From: Spirochaetaceae bacterium
GTDB taxonomy: Bacteria > Spirochaetota > Leptospiria > Leptospirales > Leptonemataceae
Direction: 5' to 3'
NCBI GenBank assembly: GCA_002729885.1
Contig: PBUB01000028.1
Span: 1 to 64,000 of the forward strand
Length of the DNA stretch: 64,000 nt
The position numbers and the translations under genes were made by a program. The notes beneath the pieces were generated by a model that worked only from the letters and a program-made list of their open reading frames with translations, ran no database searches and was not told the DNA's origin. Below, in pieces: positions 26,495-35,525 of this stretch; the stretch's first letter is position 1; the number at the start of each line of letters is the position of its first letter.

Positions 26495-27706
26495 ATGGTT
26501 AAAACAGACCATGAAGCTTCTTGCATGAAAGCAGCAGAAAAAAAGGCGATTCAGAACTATAAACGGGTGGCCGTAATCCATGACTGGCTCACTGGAATGC
26601 GTGGCGGTGAGGTAGTACTGGAAGCCATCCTGGAACTGTTTCCAGGGGCCGAACTATTCACTCTGCTACACATGCCTGGAAGCTGCTCGGACTTCATCGA
26701 AAACCGGCCCATCCATACATCCTTCATTCAACGCTTCCCCTGGAAGGGAAAGCTGTACCGTCACTATCTGCCCCTTTTTCCCACGGCCATTGAAGAATTC
26801 GACTTTCACGGATTTGATCTGGTAATATCCAGCTCTCATTGCGTGGCCAAAAGCGTCATCGTTCCGCCGGATGTGCCCCACGTATCCTTTGTTCATAGTC
26901 CCATGCGCTATGTATGGGACATGTACCGGCAATACTTTCCGGGCAAGGGCGTTCTACAGAAGCTTGTGATTCCTTTTTTCGCAAACTACCTTAGAACCTG
27001 GGATGCGGCCAGCGCCCATCGCGTAGATGACTATGTATCCAACAGCGCCTTTGTAGGCCAAAGGATTCGTAGATTCTACGGACGGTCCGCCACCGTGGTG
27101 CATCCTCCCTGCCTGGACTCTGCTCCAAAACCAGGACAGATTCCAGATCCGGAAGGCAACCAGAGAGAGGATTTCTATCTGGTGCTCAGCGCTCTTGTCC
27201 CATACAAACGAATCGATCTTGCGGTTCGAGCATTCAACGAATCCGGAAGAAAGCTGGTCATCGCAGGCCGAGGACCAGAGGAGAACCGGCTCAAATCCAT
27301 GGCAGCTTCAAACATTCAATTTCTGGGTCATGTGGATCGATCCGGTATACAGGAGCTCTACGAAAAAGCCAGGGGACTGATTTTTCCAGGTGTAGAAGAC
27401 TTTGGTATCGTCCCTGTTGAAGCCCAGGCAGCCGGATGTCCGGTACTGGCTCTGGGTAGAGGTGGGGCCCTGGAGACTGTTGTGGACGGAAAGACCGGAC
27501 TTTTCTTTTCTCAGGAAAGCGTGGAATCATTGAATGATGCAGTAAACAGGAGAGAGACCCTTCGATTCAGGGCTGCGGATTTTGCGCGAAATACAGCAAG
27601 GTTTACCAGAGATGCATTTCAAAGTGGTATGGTGGCCAGCATTCAAAGGGCTCAACGAACCATCGGGCGTTCAGGAAGCTCCGTAAAGTCAGGGAGATTT
27701 AAGTGA
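26495..27706 (+). CDS. glycosyltransferase family 4
   Basis: A GT-B fold retaining glycosyltransferase. The N-terminal domain starts VAVIHDWLTGMRGGEVVLEAI. The C-terminal domain contains YLVLSALVPYKRIDLAVRAFN, VIAGRGPEENRL and the donor-site segment FPGVEDFGIVPVEAQAAGCPVLALGRGGALETV with its EX7E pair. It would build a glycan or glycolipid on the cytoplasmic face. ATG at 26495 or 26525 could start it. Its end overlaps the metallophosphoesterase by 4 bp (GTGA), the first of three closely packed genes. Confidence 0.93.
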   Translation: MVKTDHEASCMKAAEKKAIQNYKRVAVIHDWLTGMRGGEVVLEAILELFPGAELFTLLHMPGSCSDFIENRPIHTSFIQRFPWKGKLYRHYLPLFPTAIEEFDFHGFDLVISSSHCVAKSVIVPPDVPHVSFVHSPMRYVWDMYRQYFPGKGVLQKLVIPFFANYLRTWDAASAHRVDDYVSNSAFVGQRIRRFYGRSATVVHPPCLDSAPKPGQIPDPEGNQREDFYLVLSALVPYKRIDLAVRAFNESGRKLVIAGRGPEENRLKSMAASNIQFLGHVDRSGIQELYEKARGLIFPGVEDFGIVPVEAQAAGCPVLALGRGGALETVVDGKTGLFFSQESVESLNDAVNRRETLRFRAADFARNTARFTRDAFQSGMVASIQRAQRTIGRSGSSVKSGRFK

Positions 27707-28752
27707 AGATCCTTTTTGTTACAGATATCCATGATGCTCTGAAGGAGCTGCGTGTATTGCTTTCGTCTACAGATGCAGACCTCTATCTACTCTGCGGAGA
27801 TATTCTGTATCATGCATTCTACGATGAGGATAAGATCTATCAATTTGTCTGCCTTCAGGAAGAGTTCTATTCGGAAGCCAAGCAGCAGGACAAAAAGATT
27901 CTACCTTACGATCTTGCCACAGAAATGTTACGTTACCCGACGAAAAAGGGAGCGGAAGCAGAAGAATGGAACTTGAAGGCCGCCGAGTATCGCATGCTTT
28001 TTCATAAAGCTGGAAAAACCATGAAAGAAAAGTATGAGCTTATCGAAGAACTGGTTGAGAAATACAGTAATGCCTCATGCCTCATGCTTCCTGGAAATTA
28101 CGATATTGATCTAAGATACACACGATTGGCACATAGAGACCTGCACCATAAGGAAGTGAACCTGAACGGGCTGAAATTCGCAGGCTACGGTGGAGCTCCC
28201 ATCGCAACCTCTGGCATTCCGGAAAAGCTGGCCATCACCTATCATGAGTCCCGAGAGAACGGAGATCTGTATTCTGAACCAGAGGAGTTCCTTGAGCACT
28301 GTCAGCCGGATGTAATGGTGCTTCACAATCCAGCCTATGGATTCTTTGATCGGGTCCCCACCATCGGTCATGTTGGTTCTCCGGGAATTCGCAATTATCT
28401 GGATCGAAATTCTGCATCCCTGGTGGTTTCCGGCCATGTCCATGAGGACTATGGTATTGCGCGAAAGAAGGACGGTACCGTGCTTCTCAATCCATCCAAC
28501 TTTGGCGGAGTGGATTCGCCCTATGGCTGGCAACCAGGAGGTATCTTTGCCGAGATTACCATGGATGGCAGAAAATTTCAGGAGTTGAAGCTACGCAGAC
28601 TCGCAGGCAATGAAGTACAGGACCTGCTACTGGTAACTCTTGAAGGCGAGGAATTGAAAGCCAGGGCTCTGGAACATCTGGACCAATCGCACCTGGATCT
28701 AAGTGGTTTTGTTCGGGATCATGCCGGACAACCTGTTGAGCTATTTGCTTAG
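27703..28752 (+). CDS. calcineurin-like metallophosphoesterase
   Basis: The dinuclear metal motifs appear in order: VTDIHD near residue 6, CGDIL near 31, PGNYDID near 131 and GHVHEDYG near 247. The gap of about 95 residues between the second and third motifs is a long, charged, helical insertion. It starts with GTG, overlapping the glycosyltransferase stop. The C-terminal 60 residues after the last motif are an extra domain. The phosphoester substrate cannot be read from sequence. Position before a nucleotidyltransferase suggests paired chemistry, not shown. Confidence 0.88.
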   Translation: MKILFVTDIHDALKELRVLLSSTDADLYLLCGDILYHAFYDEDKIYQFVCLQEEFYSEAKQQDKKILPYDLATEMLRYPTKKGAEAEEWNLKAAEYRMLFHKAGKTMKEKYELIEELVEKYSNASCLMLPGNYDIDLRYTRLAHRDLHHKEVNLNGLKFAGYGGAPIATSGIPEKLAITYHESRENGDLYSEPEEFLEHCQPDVMVLHNPAYGFFDRVPTIGHVGSPGIRNYLDRNSASLVVSGHVHEDYGIARKKDGTVLLNPSNFGGVDSPYGWQPGGIFAEITMDGRKFQELKLRRLAGNEVQDLLLVTLEGEELKARALEHLDQSHLDLSGFVRDHAGQPVELFA

Positions 28753-28781
28753 ACCTGGCCAGAACTGGCCCTGGAGCAGCT

Positions 28782-29480
28782 TTGAATCCATTTGCCCAAC
28801 ATCCAGTAATCGAGGATTACAACCTGATCAAGCGATACTTTCGAGAGTATGAAACTTCGCACAGCAAGAATCGCATGCGCGACTTCCGTAAGTTCGCACG
28901 AATGATCCAGGACGCCGGCTACCAGGTAGCCTTTGACTTTGTGGGCTCTGTAAATTTCGGCCAGGCAGACACAAACTCGGATGTAGACTTTGTGCTCTAC
29001 CTTGCCTGCGAAAAGAGCTATCGTGGTGAATGCGACGACACCCATTGTAGAACCAGACATCAGATTGAAAATCTTTTGATTCGAACTTTGATTCGAGAGT
29101 ATGTTGTACGCCCCTATGAAATTCAGGTGGTAGATTGCCTGAACCTAAATCTGTTGGATGAAGAACTGGAACGCGGTGATGCCATGTCCCCTGCACTGTT
29201 TAGGTTCGCTTTTTATAGATCAATCTGCAGATGCGTGAATGCAAGAGTTCTAAAGCCCTATCTGAATCGACTGATGGCCAATCCTGCTCTCGTAAACGGG
29301 CTTCGCTCGGAGCTGGCTGCTGTATTCGATGGATTGAATCGATGGTCCCCGCACAGTATATCTTTTAGTAAATACAAGAGCAGACTGGAAGACCTGGGAG
29401 TTCGTATTCCCGATTCCATGCTGGAAAAGATTCGCTCTCATCTGGATTTTGGAAAAGATCATATGGGCGATGGAATCTAA
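28782..29480 (+). CDS. nucleotidyltransferase-fold protein
   Basis: FVGSVNFGQADTNSDVDFVLYL carries the GS and DxD residues (about Gly/Ser 49-50 and Asp65/Asp67) of the polymerase-beta-like nucleotidyltransferase fold. A short Cys-rich loop follows (CEKSYRGECDDTHCRTRHQ), which could bind metal. The helical C-terminal half is unlike the common kanamycin or CCA enzymes I know, so the substrate is open. TTG at 28782 is the apparent start, 29 bp after the phosphoesterase. It lacks a signal peptide and should be cytoplasmic. Confidence 0.8.
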   Translation: MNPFAQHPVIEDYNLIKRYFREYETSHSKNRMRDFRKFARMIQDAGYQVAFDFVGSVNFGQADTNSDVDFVLYLACEKSYRGECDDTHCRTRHQIENLLIRTLIREYVVRPYEIQVVDCLNLNLLDEELERGDAMSPALFRFAFYRSICRCVNARVLKPYLNRLMANPALVNGLRSELAAVFDGLNRWSPHSISFSKYKSRLEDLGVRIPDSMLEKIRSHLDFGKDHMGDGI

Positions 29481-29573
29481 ATAAAGCTTCTGAAACCCTG
29501 TCGGTAGTAATGAAAGCGCCGATACATTCGGGGCCCAGAAGTAGTCAGAGCCAGCCGGGCCAGAGGAAGAAAT

Positions 29574-30368
29574 ATGGAGATTGCTGCAAATACATCAATC
29601 GAGGAGAAATCGGAAAACCCCGAAAGAAAATTCACCGCATTCAACATCAACAATCGCTACGCGCTGCTTTTTACCGGTGTTTTTATTACTGTCCTGATTC
29701 TCTGGAACGGAGTGTGTGATTACATCTATGGCTACTCGGCCTCCCTCTCCGGTTTGGACTATTTTTCGCCGGCTGCTTTGGACGTAATACAGAATGCTAA
29801 TGGCCGACCACACTGGCTGGTTCTGCTCGGACAGACAGCGGGATGGTTGTATCCCTTTTATGCGCTGACATACTTCAACTGGTTCGCAGGCATGCGACGA
29901 GCGGGGATCTGGCTTGCACATATTCCCATCGCACTGCTTGCCTACGCGGTTCTGATGATTGGCGGTATTCAACATGCGGGCTGGGCATTCTTGAGTGTGC
30001 TGGAGCAAGCACGAGCGGTAACCGGAAGCGAGGACCCGGTTTTTTTCGCACAGGCTCAAAGATTCATTCTAGAGCATTTCCTTATGGGAGATCTGACCGC
30101 ATTGATTGCTCTTTATGCAGGTACGCTCTGGCATGCTGTAGGAGTCTTGAGCGGTAGAACCTGGTTTCCCCGCTGGTTTGTGATATTTTCTCCTCTAGGT
30201 GCATTGAGCCTGACCATGGCATTCGGAATAGCATTACCTGCCCCCCTGGCTGGATTCGTGCTGGCACCATTTGGTACCTGGTTTCTGCTAATTCCCAACA
30301 TTGCCAGCGCGCTGTGGCTTCGAAAACGCCTTCTTTCTGCGAAGGATCCGGACGCTAGAAAAGTCTGA
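29574..30368 (+). CDS. polytopic membrane protein, unknown function
   Basis: After an acidic lead of about 25 residues come six or seven hydrophobic segments, with Trp-rich loops (RPHWLVLLGQTAGWLYPFYALTYFNW) and conserved-looking His residues (GGIQHAGW, LEHFLMGDL, LWHAVG). A His near several membrane ends can mean metal or haem binding but proves nothing. GAGGAAG seven bases before the ATG fixes the start. It follows the nucleotidyltransferase after 93 bp. I know similar uncharacterised proteins as DUF6796-like, but the family assignment is tentative. Confidence 0.75.
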   Translation: MEIAANTSIEEKSENPERKFTAFNINNRYALLFTGVFITVLILWNGVCDYIYGYSASLSGLDYFSPAALDVIQNANGRPHWLVLLGQTAGWLYPFYALTYFNWFAGMRRAGIWLAHIPIALLAYAVLMIGGIQHAGWAFLSVLEQARAVTGSEDPVFFAQAQRFILEHFLMGDLTALIALYAGTLWHAVGVLSGRTWFPRWFVIFSPLGALSLTMAFGIALPAPLAGFVLAPFGTWFLLIPNIASALWLRKRLLSAKDPDARKV

Positions 30369-30402
30369 TCTGGCTCCGGCTCGGAGATTGAGGACAATGG
30401 AT

Positions 30403-30435
30403 TCACCGAGATATTGGAAGATCGGGCTTCGGTGA
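30403..30435 (+). repeat. 7-bp inverted repeat upstream of msrA
   Basis: TCACCGA (30403-30409) and TCGGTGA (30429-30435) are perfect arms around 19 bases, 75 bp before the msrA start. It may be an operator or the terminator stem of the membrane protein; there is no T-run. Confidence 0.3.
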
Positions 30436-30509
30436 GTCCCGGAAAGAGTCCCCGAAACCACCGCAAATTCTTCTGTCCGAGCCAGTAGGACCTCCCTAAA
30501 CTGTAGTCA

Positions 30510-31022
<513 letters not shown>

Positions 31023-31177
31023 TTTAACGGCAATAGATTACAATGCGACCGCGGAGCAGAGCCGAATATCGGCAACAAGAAAGGATCGGAAACGTCCAGA
31101 TCATAATGCGGCGCATCTAATTTGACCTAAATGGGAATGCAAATCTCAGACACAAGAGCGCTATAACCTGTAAGGGA

Positions 31178-31675
31178 CTATTTCCTGGATTTCTTCCAGT
31201 CCTTGATCTTTTTCTGCCCCCAGCGATAGTGACTAATGATGGCCGCCGCCAGATAGGTGGTAATGGCATTCTTTCCGCACCAGGGGAACTGACCGGGCTC
31301 CAGCAATTCCTTTTCGCTCAACCCTTCAGCCAGCTTGAAGAGCTTTCCGTGGGTGGATTTCATCTTCTTTTCGGCTTCCTTGAGATTCATAGTACGGTAT
31401 CTCTCAAAAATGTCATGGTTCAGCTTGGGTGTTTCGCTCCATTTATAACCCGGGGCCGGCATCTCCACCGTTCCCTTGGCGCCCTCTTTATGCCAGCGAA
31501 GCACCATGTTATGCCATTCATGGATGTGGGCCATCATGTCTCGAATGTTCCAGCCTTCGCCCCATACGGAGTTGTCCAGCTTTTCCTTTTCATCCAGATC
31601 CTTCAGCAAATCCAGAAAACGATTCCACTCCAGCTCTGACGTCGTAAGAAAATCCTTCTTATCCTTAAATTTCAT
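31178..31675 (-). CDS. ClbS/DfsB-like four-helix protein
   Basis: The pattern WGEGWNIRDMMAHIHEWHNMVLRWHKEG followed by LPEPGQFPWCGKNAITTYLAAAIISHYRWGQKKIKDW, with four helices and the DinB-like arrangement, matches the ClbS/DfsB family. ClbS itself protects colibactin producers by hydrolysing the warhead; most relatives have no known substrate. The protein is 165 residues and cytoplasmic. It lies alone on the minus strand, with MsrA convergent. Confidence 0.85.
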   Translation of the reverse strand: MKFKDKKDFLTTSELEWNRFLDLLKDLDEKEKLDNSVWGEGWNIRDMMAHIHEWHNMVLRWHKEGAKGTVEMPAPGYKWSETPKLNHDIFERYRTMNLKEAEKKMKSTHGKLFKLAEGLSEKELLEPGQFPWCGKNAITTYLAAAIISHYRWGQKKIKDWKKSRK

Positions 31676-31809
31676 GATTGCCCTCCGGGAAATAGACGTC
31701 CGAAGGGATGAGCGCTGTCAATTAGATTGAGCAGCCGTAACGGGGAGAGATTTCTCATGCGCGCCAGGCCCAGCAGGAGATGCTTTCACTGCCCTCCGTT
31801 TAAGACCCA

Positions 31810-32910
31810 TCAAGGATCCGGTTTCAGAAGTCCCTGCTTACGAAGATAGTTTTTGGCCACCAGAAAGGCCGGACGGGATTGACCATCCACGCGAAAATTC
31901 AGCTCCTGCATGGATTCGTTGTCCAGAATCCGCGCCACCGGAGCCAGAATTGTGCGAATTTCCGGATGCTTCTGCAGGGTCTTCAAGTGAACATTGAAAC
32001 AGGCATTGTACACGGGAAAGAAGTTTCGATCATCCTCCAGAACAGCCAGGTCATATTTGCGGAGCTTGCCATCCGTAGAATAGATCATCGCAACATCGAT
32101 CTGATCTCTGGAAATGGATTCGAAACTCAATCCTATTTCCATAGTGCGAACCTGATCGGGATTGAGCTCAAGACCATAGGCCCTGGCCATGGTTTTAAAA
32201 CCGTCCGGGCGCTCGTAAAACTCATGGTCGATTCCGAATACGAGCTCTCCAGGATGACGTCGGTTATAGCGAGCGAGATCAGATAGAGTGGTTCCGATCT
32301 TTTTCTGGTTTTCCTTTCTTACAGCCATCGCGTAGGTATTGTTAACTCGCGAGCGATCCAGCCAGGCGACCTGGTTTTTTCGATCCAGCTCCCGAACCCT
32401 TTTATATAGATCTTCGCCGGACAGAATCCCTTCGGATGATCGATCCAGATAGAGAGTATAGGCAGTACCTGTGTATTCCGGATACAGATCAATTTGATGT
32501 GCAAGAAGTGCCTGCCTGGCTATCATGCTACCAACACCAAAGCGCTCCAGAACGTTGTAGCCTTCCTGTTGAAGCAGTAGACTGGCCATACTGCTCATAA
32601 TATAGGATTCCGTGAAAGGCTTGGAACCAATGACAATGGTATTGGGACTTCGCAGACAGCTGGCAGACATCAAAAGGAAAAAGACGATGAAGATGCGAAA
32701 CGCCTGAATTACAGATGCAGCCTGCCCGAAGAACTTCGAATTCCCCGGATAAACCCACTTCCGTGGCTCAATGCTTCCGAAGGAGCATCGAGTCAGCCGT
32801 TTCCGCAATTCCGGTGGAGGCCTTCCGGATGATTGACCTGGAAGCTTCGATTCTATTTTTCCAGAGGCATAACTTCGCCATATCCCAACCATATCGAATA
32901 AAAGATTCAA
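31810..32910 (-). CDS. osmoprotectant ABC transporter substrate-binding lipoprotein
   Basis: The mature region VIGSKPFTESYIMSSMASLLLQQEGYNV, LYPEYTGTAYTLYL and the C-terminal RDQIDVAMIYSTDGKLRKYDLAVLEDD match OpuCC/ProX-like glycine betaine, choline or carnitine binding proteins. A hydrophobic stretch ending MSASC near residue 84 looks like a lipoprotein signal. The annotated start is TTG at 32910, overlapping the permease stop, with GGAGG seven bases upstream, which leaves about 68 basic residues before the signal; an in-frame TTG about 34 codons later would shorten this. It is the last gene of the four-gene transporter operon. Confidence 0.9.
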   Translation of the reverse strand: MNLLFDMVGIWRSYASGKIESKLPGQSSGRPPPELRKRLTRCSFGSIEPRKWVYPGNSKFFGQAASVIQAFRIFIVFFLLMSASCLRSPNTIVIGSKPFTESYIMSSMASLLLQQEGYNVLERFGVGSMIARQALLAHQIDLYPEYTGTAYTLYLDRSSEGILSGEDLYKRVRELDRKNQVAWLDRSRVNNTYAMAVRKENQKKIGTTLSDLARYNRRHPGELVFGIDHEFYERPDGFKTMARAYGLELNPDQVRTMEIGLSFESISRDQIDVAMIYSTDGKLRKYDLAVLEDDRNFFPVYNACFNVHLKTLQKHPEIRTILAPVARILDNESMQELNFRVDGQSRPAFLVAKNYLRKQGLLKPDP

Positions 32911-33548
32911 GCCCCTGCCTCCTCCCAGCGATGCAGAGAACGCTGGAACAGTGCCAGGACCAGATCCACAGCCAGAGCCAGAACTGCACAGAGGATAGCG
33001 CCTACAAAGATCATATCGATGCGATAGAGTTTCAATCCCATGAATATTAGATCCCCCAGACCTCCGCCACCAATGATAGATGCAATAGTGGCAGCACCAA
33101 TATTGATGGTGGCAGCGCTTCGGATTCCGGCCATGATAATCGAACCGGCCAGGGGAAAGCGAATGCGAAACAATACCTGACTTTCCGTGAAGCCCATGCC
33201 CTGCCCGGCCCGAATGACTGCCTCCGGTACGGATGTAAGACCAGATACGGAATTAAAAAGCACCGGTACAATACTGTAAAGATAGAGCGCCAGGATTACC
33301 GGAAGAGCTCCTATGCCAGCAAATAGAAAGGCCAGCGCAATTACGGCCACAGGAGGAATGGCCTGTGTGGCTGCCGAAATCGACAGCACCGTTCTACTAT
33401 AGCGCTGCAGAGCAGGCGATGCAACCAGCGCTCCAAGCACGAGACCGGTGATTACAGCAAGAACCATGGATAATGCGAACAGTCCCAGATGCTGCAACAA
33501 CAGAAAGCTAACCCGATCTGCATTCTCCAGAGCGTAATCCCAGATCAC
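32907..33548 (-). CDS. osmoprotectant ABC transporter permease
   Basis: A small integral membrane protein of 213 residues with five or six membrane segments, in the OpuCB/OpuCD family. The coupling segment GFTESQVLFRIRFPLAGSIIMAGIRSAATINIGAATIASIIGGGGLGDLI is the EAA-type loop contacting the ATPase. It overlaps the ATPase gene by 4 bp upstream and the binding protein by 4 bp downstream. Together with the other permease it forms the heterodimeric channel. Confidence 0.93.
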   Translation of the reverse strand: MIWDYALENADRVSFLLLQHLGLFALSMVLAVITGLVLGALVASPALQRYSRTVLSISAATQAIPPVAVIALAFLFAGIGALPVILALYLYSIVPVLFNSVSGLTSVPEAVIRAGQGMGFTESQVLFRIRFPLAGSIIMAGIRSAATINIGAATIASIIGGGGLGDLIFMGLKLYRIDMIFVGAILCAVLALAVDLVLALFQRSLHRWEEAGA

Positions 33549-34618
33549 AGGCTGGCCACCTCATCCACTAGATGTTCCAGCCGAATCACCCCCAGAAACG
33601 ATCTCTGCTTCCCGGTAACAGGTAATAACCTTTCGCCGGTTTCCAGCATAATGGACAGCGTTTCGCGTAAGTCCATTTTGCGATCCAGATGCAATGGCTT
33701 TTCATCCAGGCGAATCCTGGCCCCATCCAGATAGTATCTGGCCGTCAGTTGCCCGGTCGGTGAAACAAGAAATGCAATGCTCTCCCCTTTCTCTTCCAGC
33801 TGCATGCGCACATCTTCGGACGTCGATCCAGAAGGCAATGTAACTACATTTTCCATGCTAGCATATTCGAGGTTCTTCTTCAGGGAAAGAATCTGGATTC
33901 TGCGGTCTTTTCCCAGTAGCTCGGCCACAAAGTCCGATTCTGGATTGGAAAGTATTTGCTCGGGAGTATCAAATTGAACTACACGACCCTGATTCAGGAT
34001 AGCCACCCTATCGCCTAGCTTCACCGCTTCCTGCATATCATGCGTAACAAAGACGATGGTCTTTTTCAATTCTTCCTGTATGCCAAGAAATGTATTATGA
34101 ATGGTTCCTCGATTGATGGGATCGATGGCTCCAAACGGTTCATCCATAAGCAAGATATCAGGGTCAGCAGCCAGCGCTCGGGCCAGACCTACGCGCTGTC
34201 TCTCTCCTCCCGAAAGCTGTGCAGGATACCGATCCGCATAGCTTTCGTCCAGAGTCACCAGATCGAGCAACTCCATTACTCTTTCCTTTGTCTTCGCAGC
34301 CGGCCACTTCAGCAATCCAGGCACCAGAGCCACGTTGTCATAGATGGTATAATGAGGAAAAAGTCCAACCTCCTGAATCGCATATCCGATGCTTCGCCTG
34401 AGCTCCACTGGGTCCCTTTCGCCTACCGGGCTGCCATTGATGGACACAGTACCCGAATCTGGATTCTCCAGCCGATTAATCATTTTCATCAGCGTGGTCT
34501 TACCGCATCCGGATGGACCGATAAGAACGGAAATCTCGCCATCGGGAAATACGATATTGATCCCATCTGCGGCAACAGTTTCGTCGAATCGTTTATGTAC
34601 ATTATTGAATTCGATCAT
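33545..34618 (-). CDS. osmoprotectant ABC transporter ATPase with C-terminal CBS-like region
   Basis: Walker A GPSGCGKTT (34-42), signature LSGGERQ (135-141) and Walker B ILLMDE (155-160) are intact. From about residue 245 the chain continues beyond the nucleotide-binding domain into a region with MDLRETLSIMLETGERLLPVTGKQRSFLGVI, as in CBS-domain tails of OpuAA/OpuCA proteins. Those tails sense ionic strength in OpuA and turn uptake on under salt. It overlaps the downstream permease by 4 bp and the upstream one by 17 bp, consistent with a single message. Confidence 0.95.
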   Translation of the reverse strand: MIEFNNVHKRFDETVAADGINIVFPDGEISVLIGPSGCGKTTLMKMINRLENPDSGTVSINGSPVGERDPVELRRSIGYAIQEVGLFPHYTIYDNVALVPGLLKWPAAKTKERVMELLDLVTLDESYADRYPAQLSGGERQRVGLARALAADPDILLMDEPFGAIDPINRGTIHNTFLGIQEELKKTIVFVTHDMQEAVKLGDRVAILNQGRVVQFDTPEQILSNPESDFVAELLGKDRRIQILSLKKNLEYASMENVVTLPSGSTSEDVRMQLEEKGESIAFLVSPTGQLTARYYLDGARIRLDEKPLHLDRKMDLRETLSIMLETGERLLPVTGKQRSFLGVIRLEHLVDEVASL

Positions 34619-35246
34619 GATCCGGTTGAATCCTTTTTTCGAGATAGAGAAATAGATAGTTGAGTCCTACTCCCAGTACAGAGATCAATACGGCCCCGGT
34701 CAGTACCATCTGCAAGTTGCTTCGAGCAATACCGGAGAAGATGAAGTACCCAAGCCCACCAGCAGCCACCATAAATCCAAAGGCAGCCACACCGACTCCC
34801 ATAACTATTGCATTACGCACCCCTGCCATAATGGTAGCAATACTGAGCGGAGCCTTGATGCGAAACAGAATCTGTCTGGATGTCATTCCCATGGATCGTG
34901 CTGCCATAATCACAGAGGGATCCACTGAATTCAGTGCCGTGGTAGTATTTCGTACCACCGGCAATAGAGAATAGAGTGTTATGGCCACCACCGCAGGAGC
35001 AACACCTATACCCATTTGTAGCGGAGCAAGTACCACGACCATTATGCCAAACAGCGCCAATCCAGGTACGGTCATTATCGCACTGGATATCACAAGTACT
35101 GCAGATCTAAGAAATGGCCTATCTGCTACCAGAAAGCCTGTGCCCACCCCCAGAATCAGTGCAAACGGTAGACTATATAGCAGAATCAAACAATGCTGTA
35201 ATGTTTCGAAGACTATCTTGTCCTGATAATAGTGCAGATACTCCAT
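34602..35246 (-). CDS. osmoprotectant ABC transporter permease (first gene of the operon)
   Basis: A 214-residue membrane protein like the other permease, with about six membrane segments and the EAA-like loop GMTSRQILFRIKAPLSIATIMAGVRNAIVMGVGVAAFGFMVAAGGLGYFIF. It begins with ATGGAG at 35246. The order permease, ATPase, permease, binding protein is that of the OpuC/YehYZ type. The 279-bp upstream spacer contains tandem direct repeats and a weak promoter-like TTGTCA. Confidence 0.92.
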   Translation of the reverse strand: MEYLHYYQDKIVFETLQHCLILLYSLPFALILGVGTGFLVADRPFLRSAVLVISSAIMTVPGLALFGIMVVVLAPLQMGIGVAPAVVAITLYSLLPVVRNTTTALNSVDPSVIMAARSMGMTSRQILFRIKAPLSIATIMAGVRNAIVMGVGVAAFGFMVAAGGLGYFIFSGIARSNLQMVLTGAVLISVLGVGLNYLFLYLEKRIQPDHDRIQ

Positions 35247-35525
35247 AGGATTTACCTGAATAGTCTTTCACATGCTACCTGTGACAAGTAGAATTATCGA
35301 ATAGTAATCTCATCGCTGATTATTCCTGCAGAAGACCATCATTCATCGCTCATTATTCCTTCTGATTGTTCGTCCATCACTTACAGGTTTAGCAGGATTG
35401 CCTTCCTGCTTCTGTCCGCACGGTGCGCCTATCAGAAGATTCATGCACTGTTGAGTCTTTCGCACACCGCTCTGCAAAAGGGATTCAGTCAGAAGAAGGA
35501 CCGGCAAAGCAACGACTGTGAGCCG
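35247..35525 (-). promoter_or_regulatory. 279-bp upstream region of the osmoprotectant operon
   Basis: Moving upstream from the first permease it holds a hairpin or operator TCACA/TGTGA (35268-35284), a possible -35 TTGTCA (35287-35282 on the minus strand) with a poor -10, the pair of 18-bp direct repeats, and then about 160 bp in which I see nothing. No gene is apparent. Confidence 0.4.
35310..35360 (-). repeat. two 18-bp direct repeats 33 bp apart
   Basis: TCATCGCTGATTATTCCT (35310-35327) and TCATCGCTCATTATTCCT (35343-35360) differ at one base. The 33-bp spacing is about three helical turns, so a protein bound to both would sit on one face of the DNA. They lie upstream of the likely -35 region of the transporter operon. 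Confidence 0.65.

Noticed and set aside
35268-35284. CRP-type site TGTGA-N6-TCACA
   Set aside because: The half-sites are in the opposite order (TCACA-N7-TGTGA), which is a hairpin or other operator, not a CRP box.
35310-35360. CRISPR array
   Set aside because: Only two repeats, 15-bp spacer, no cas genes; operator sites explain them better.
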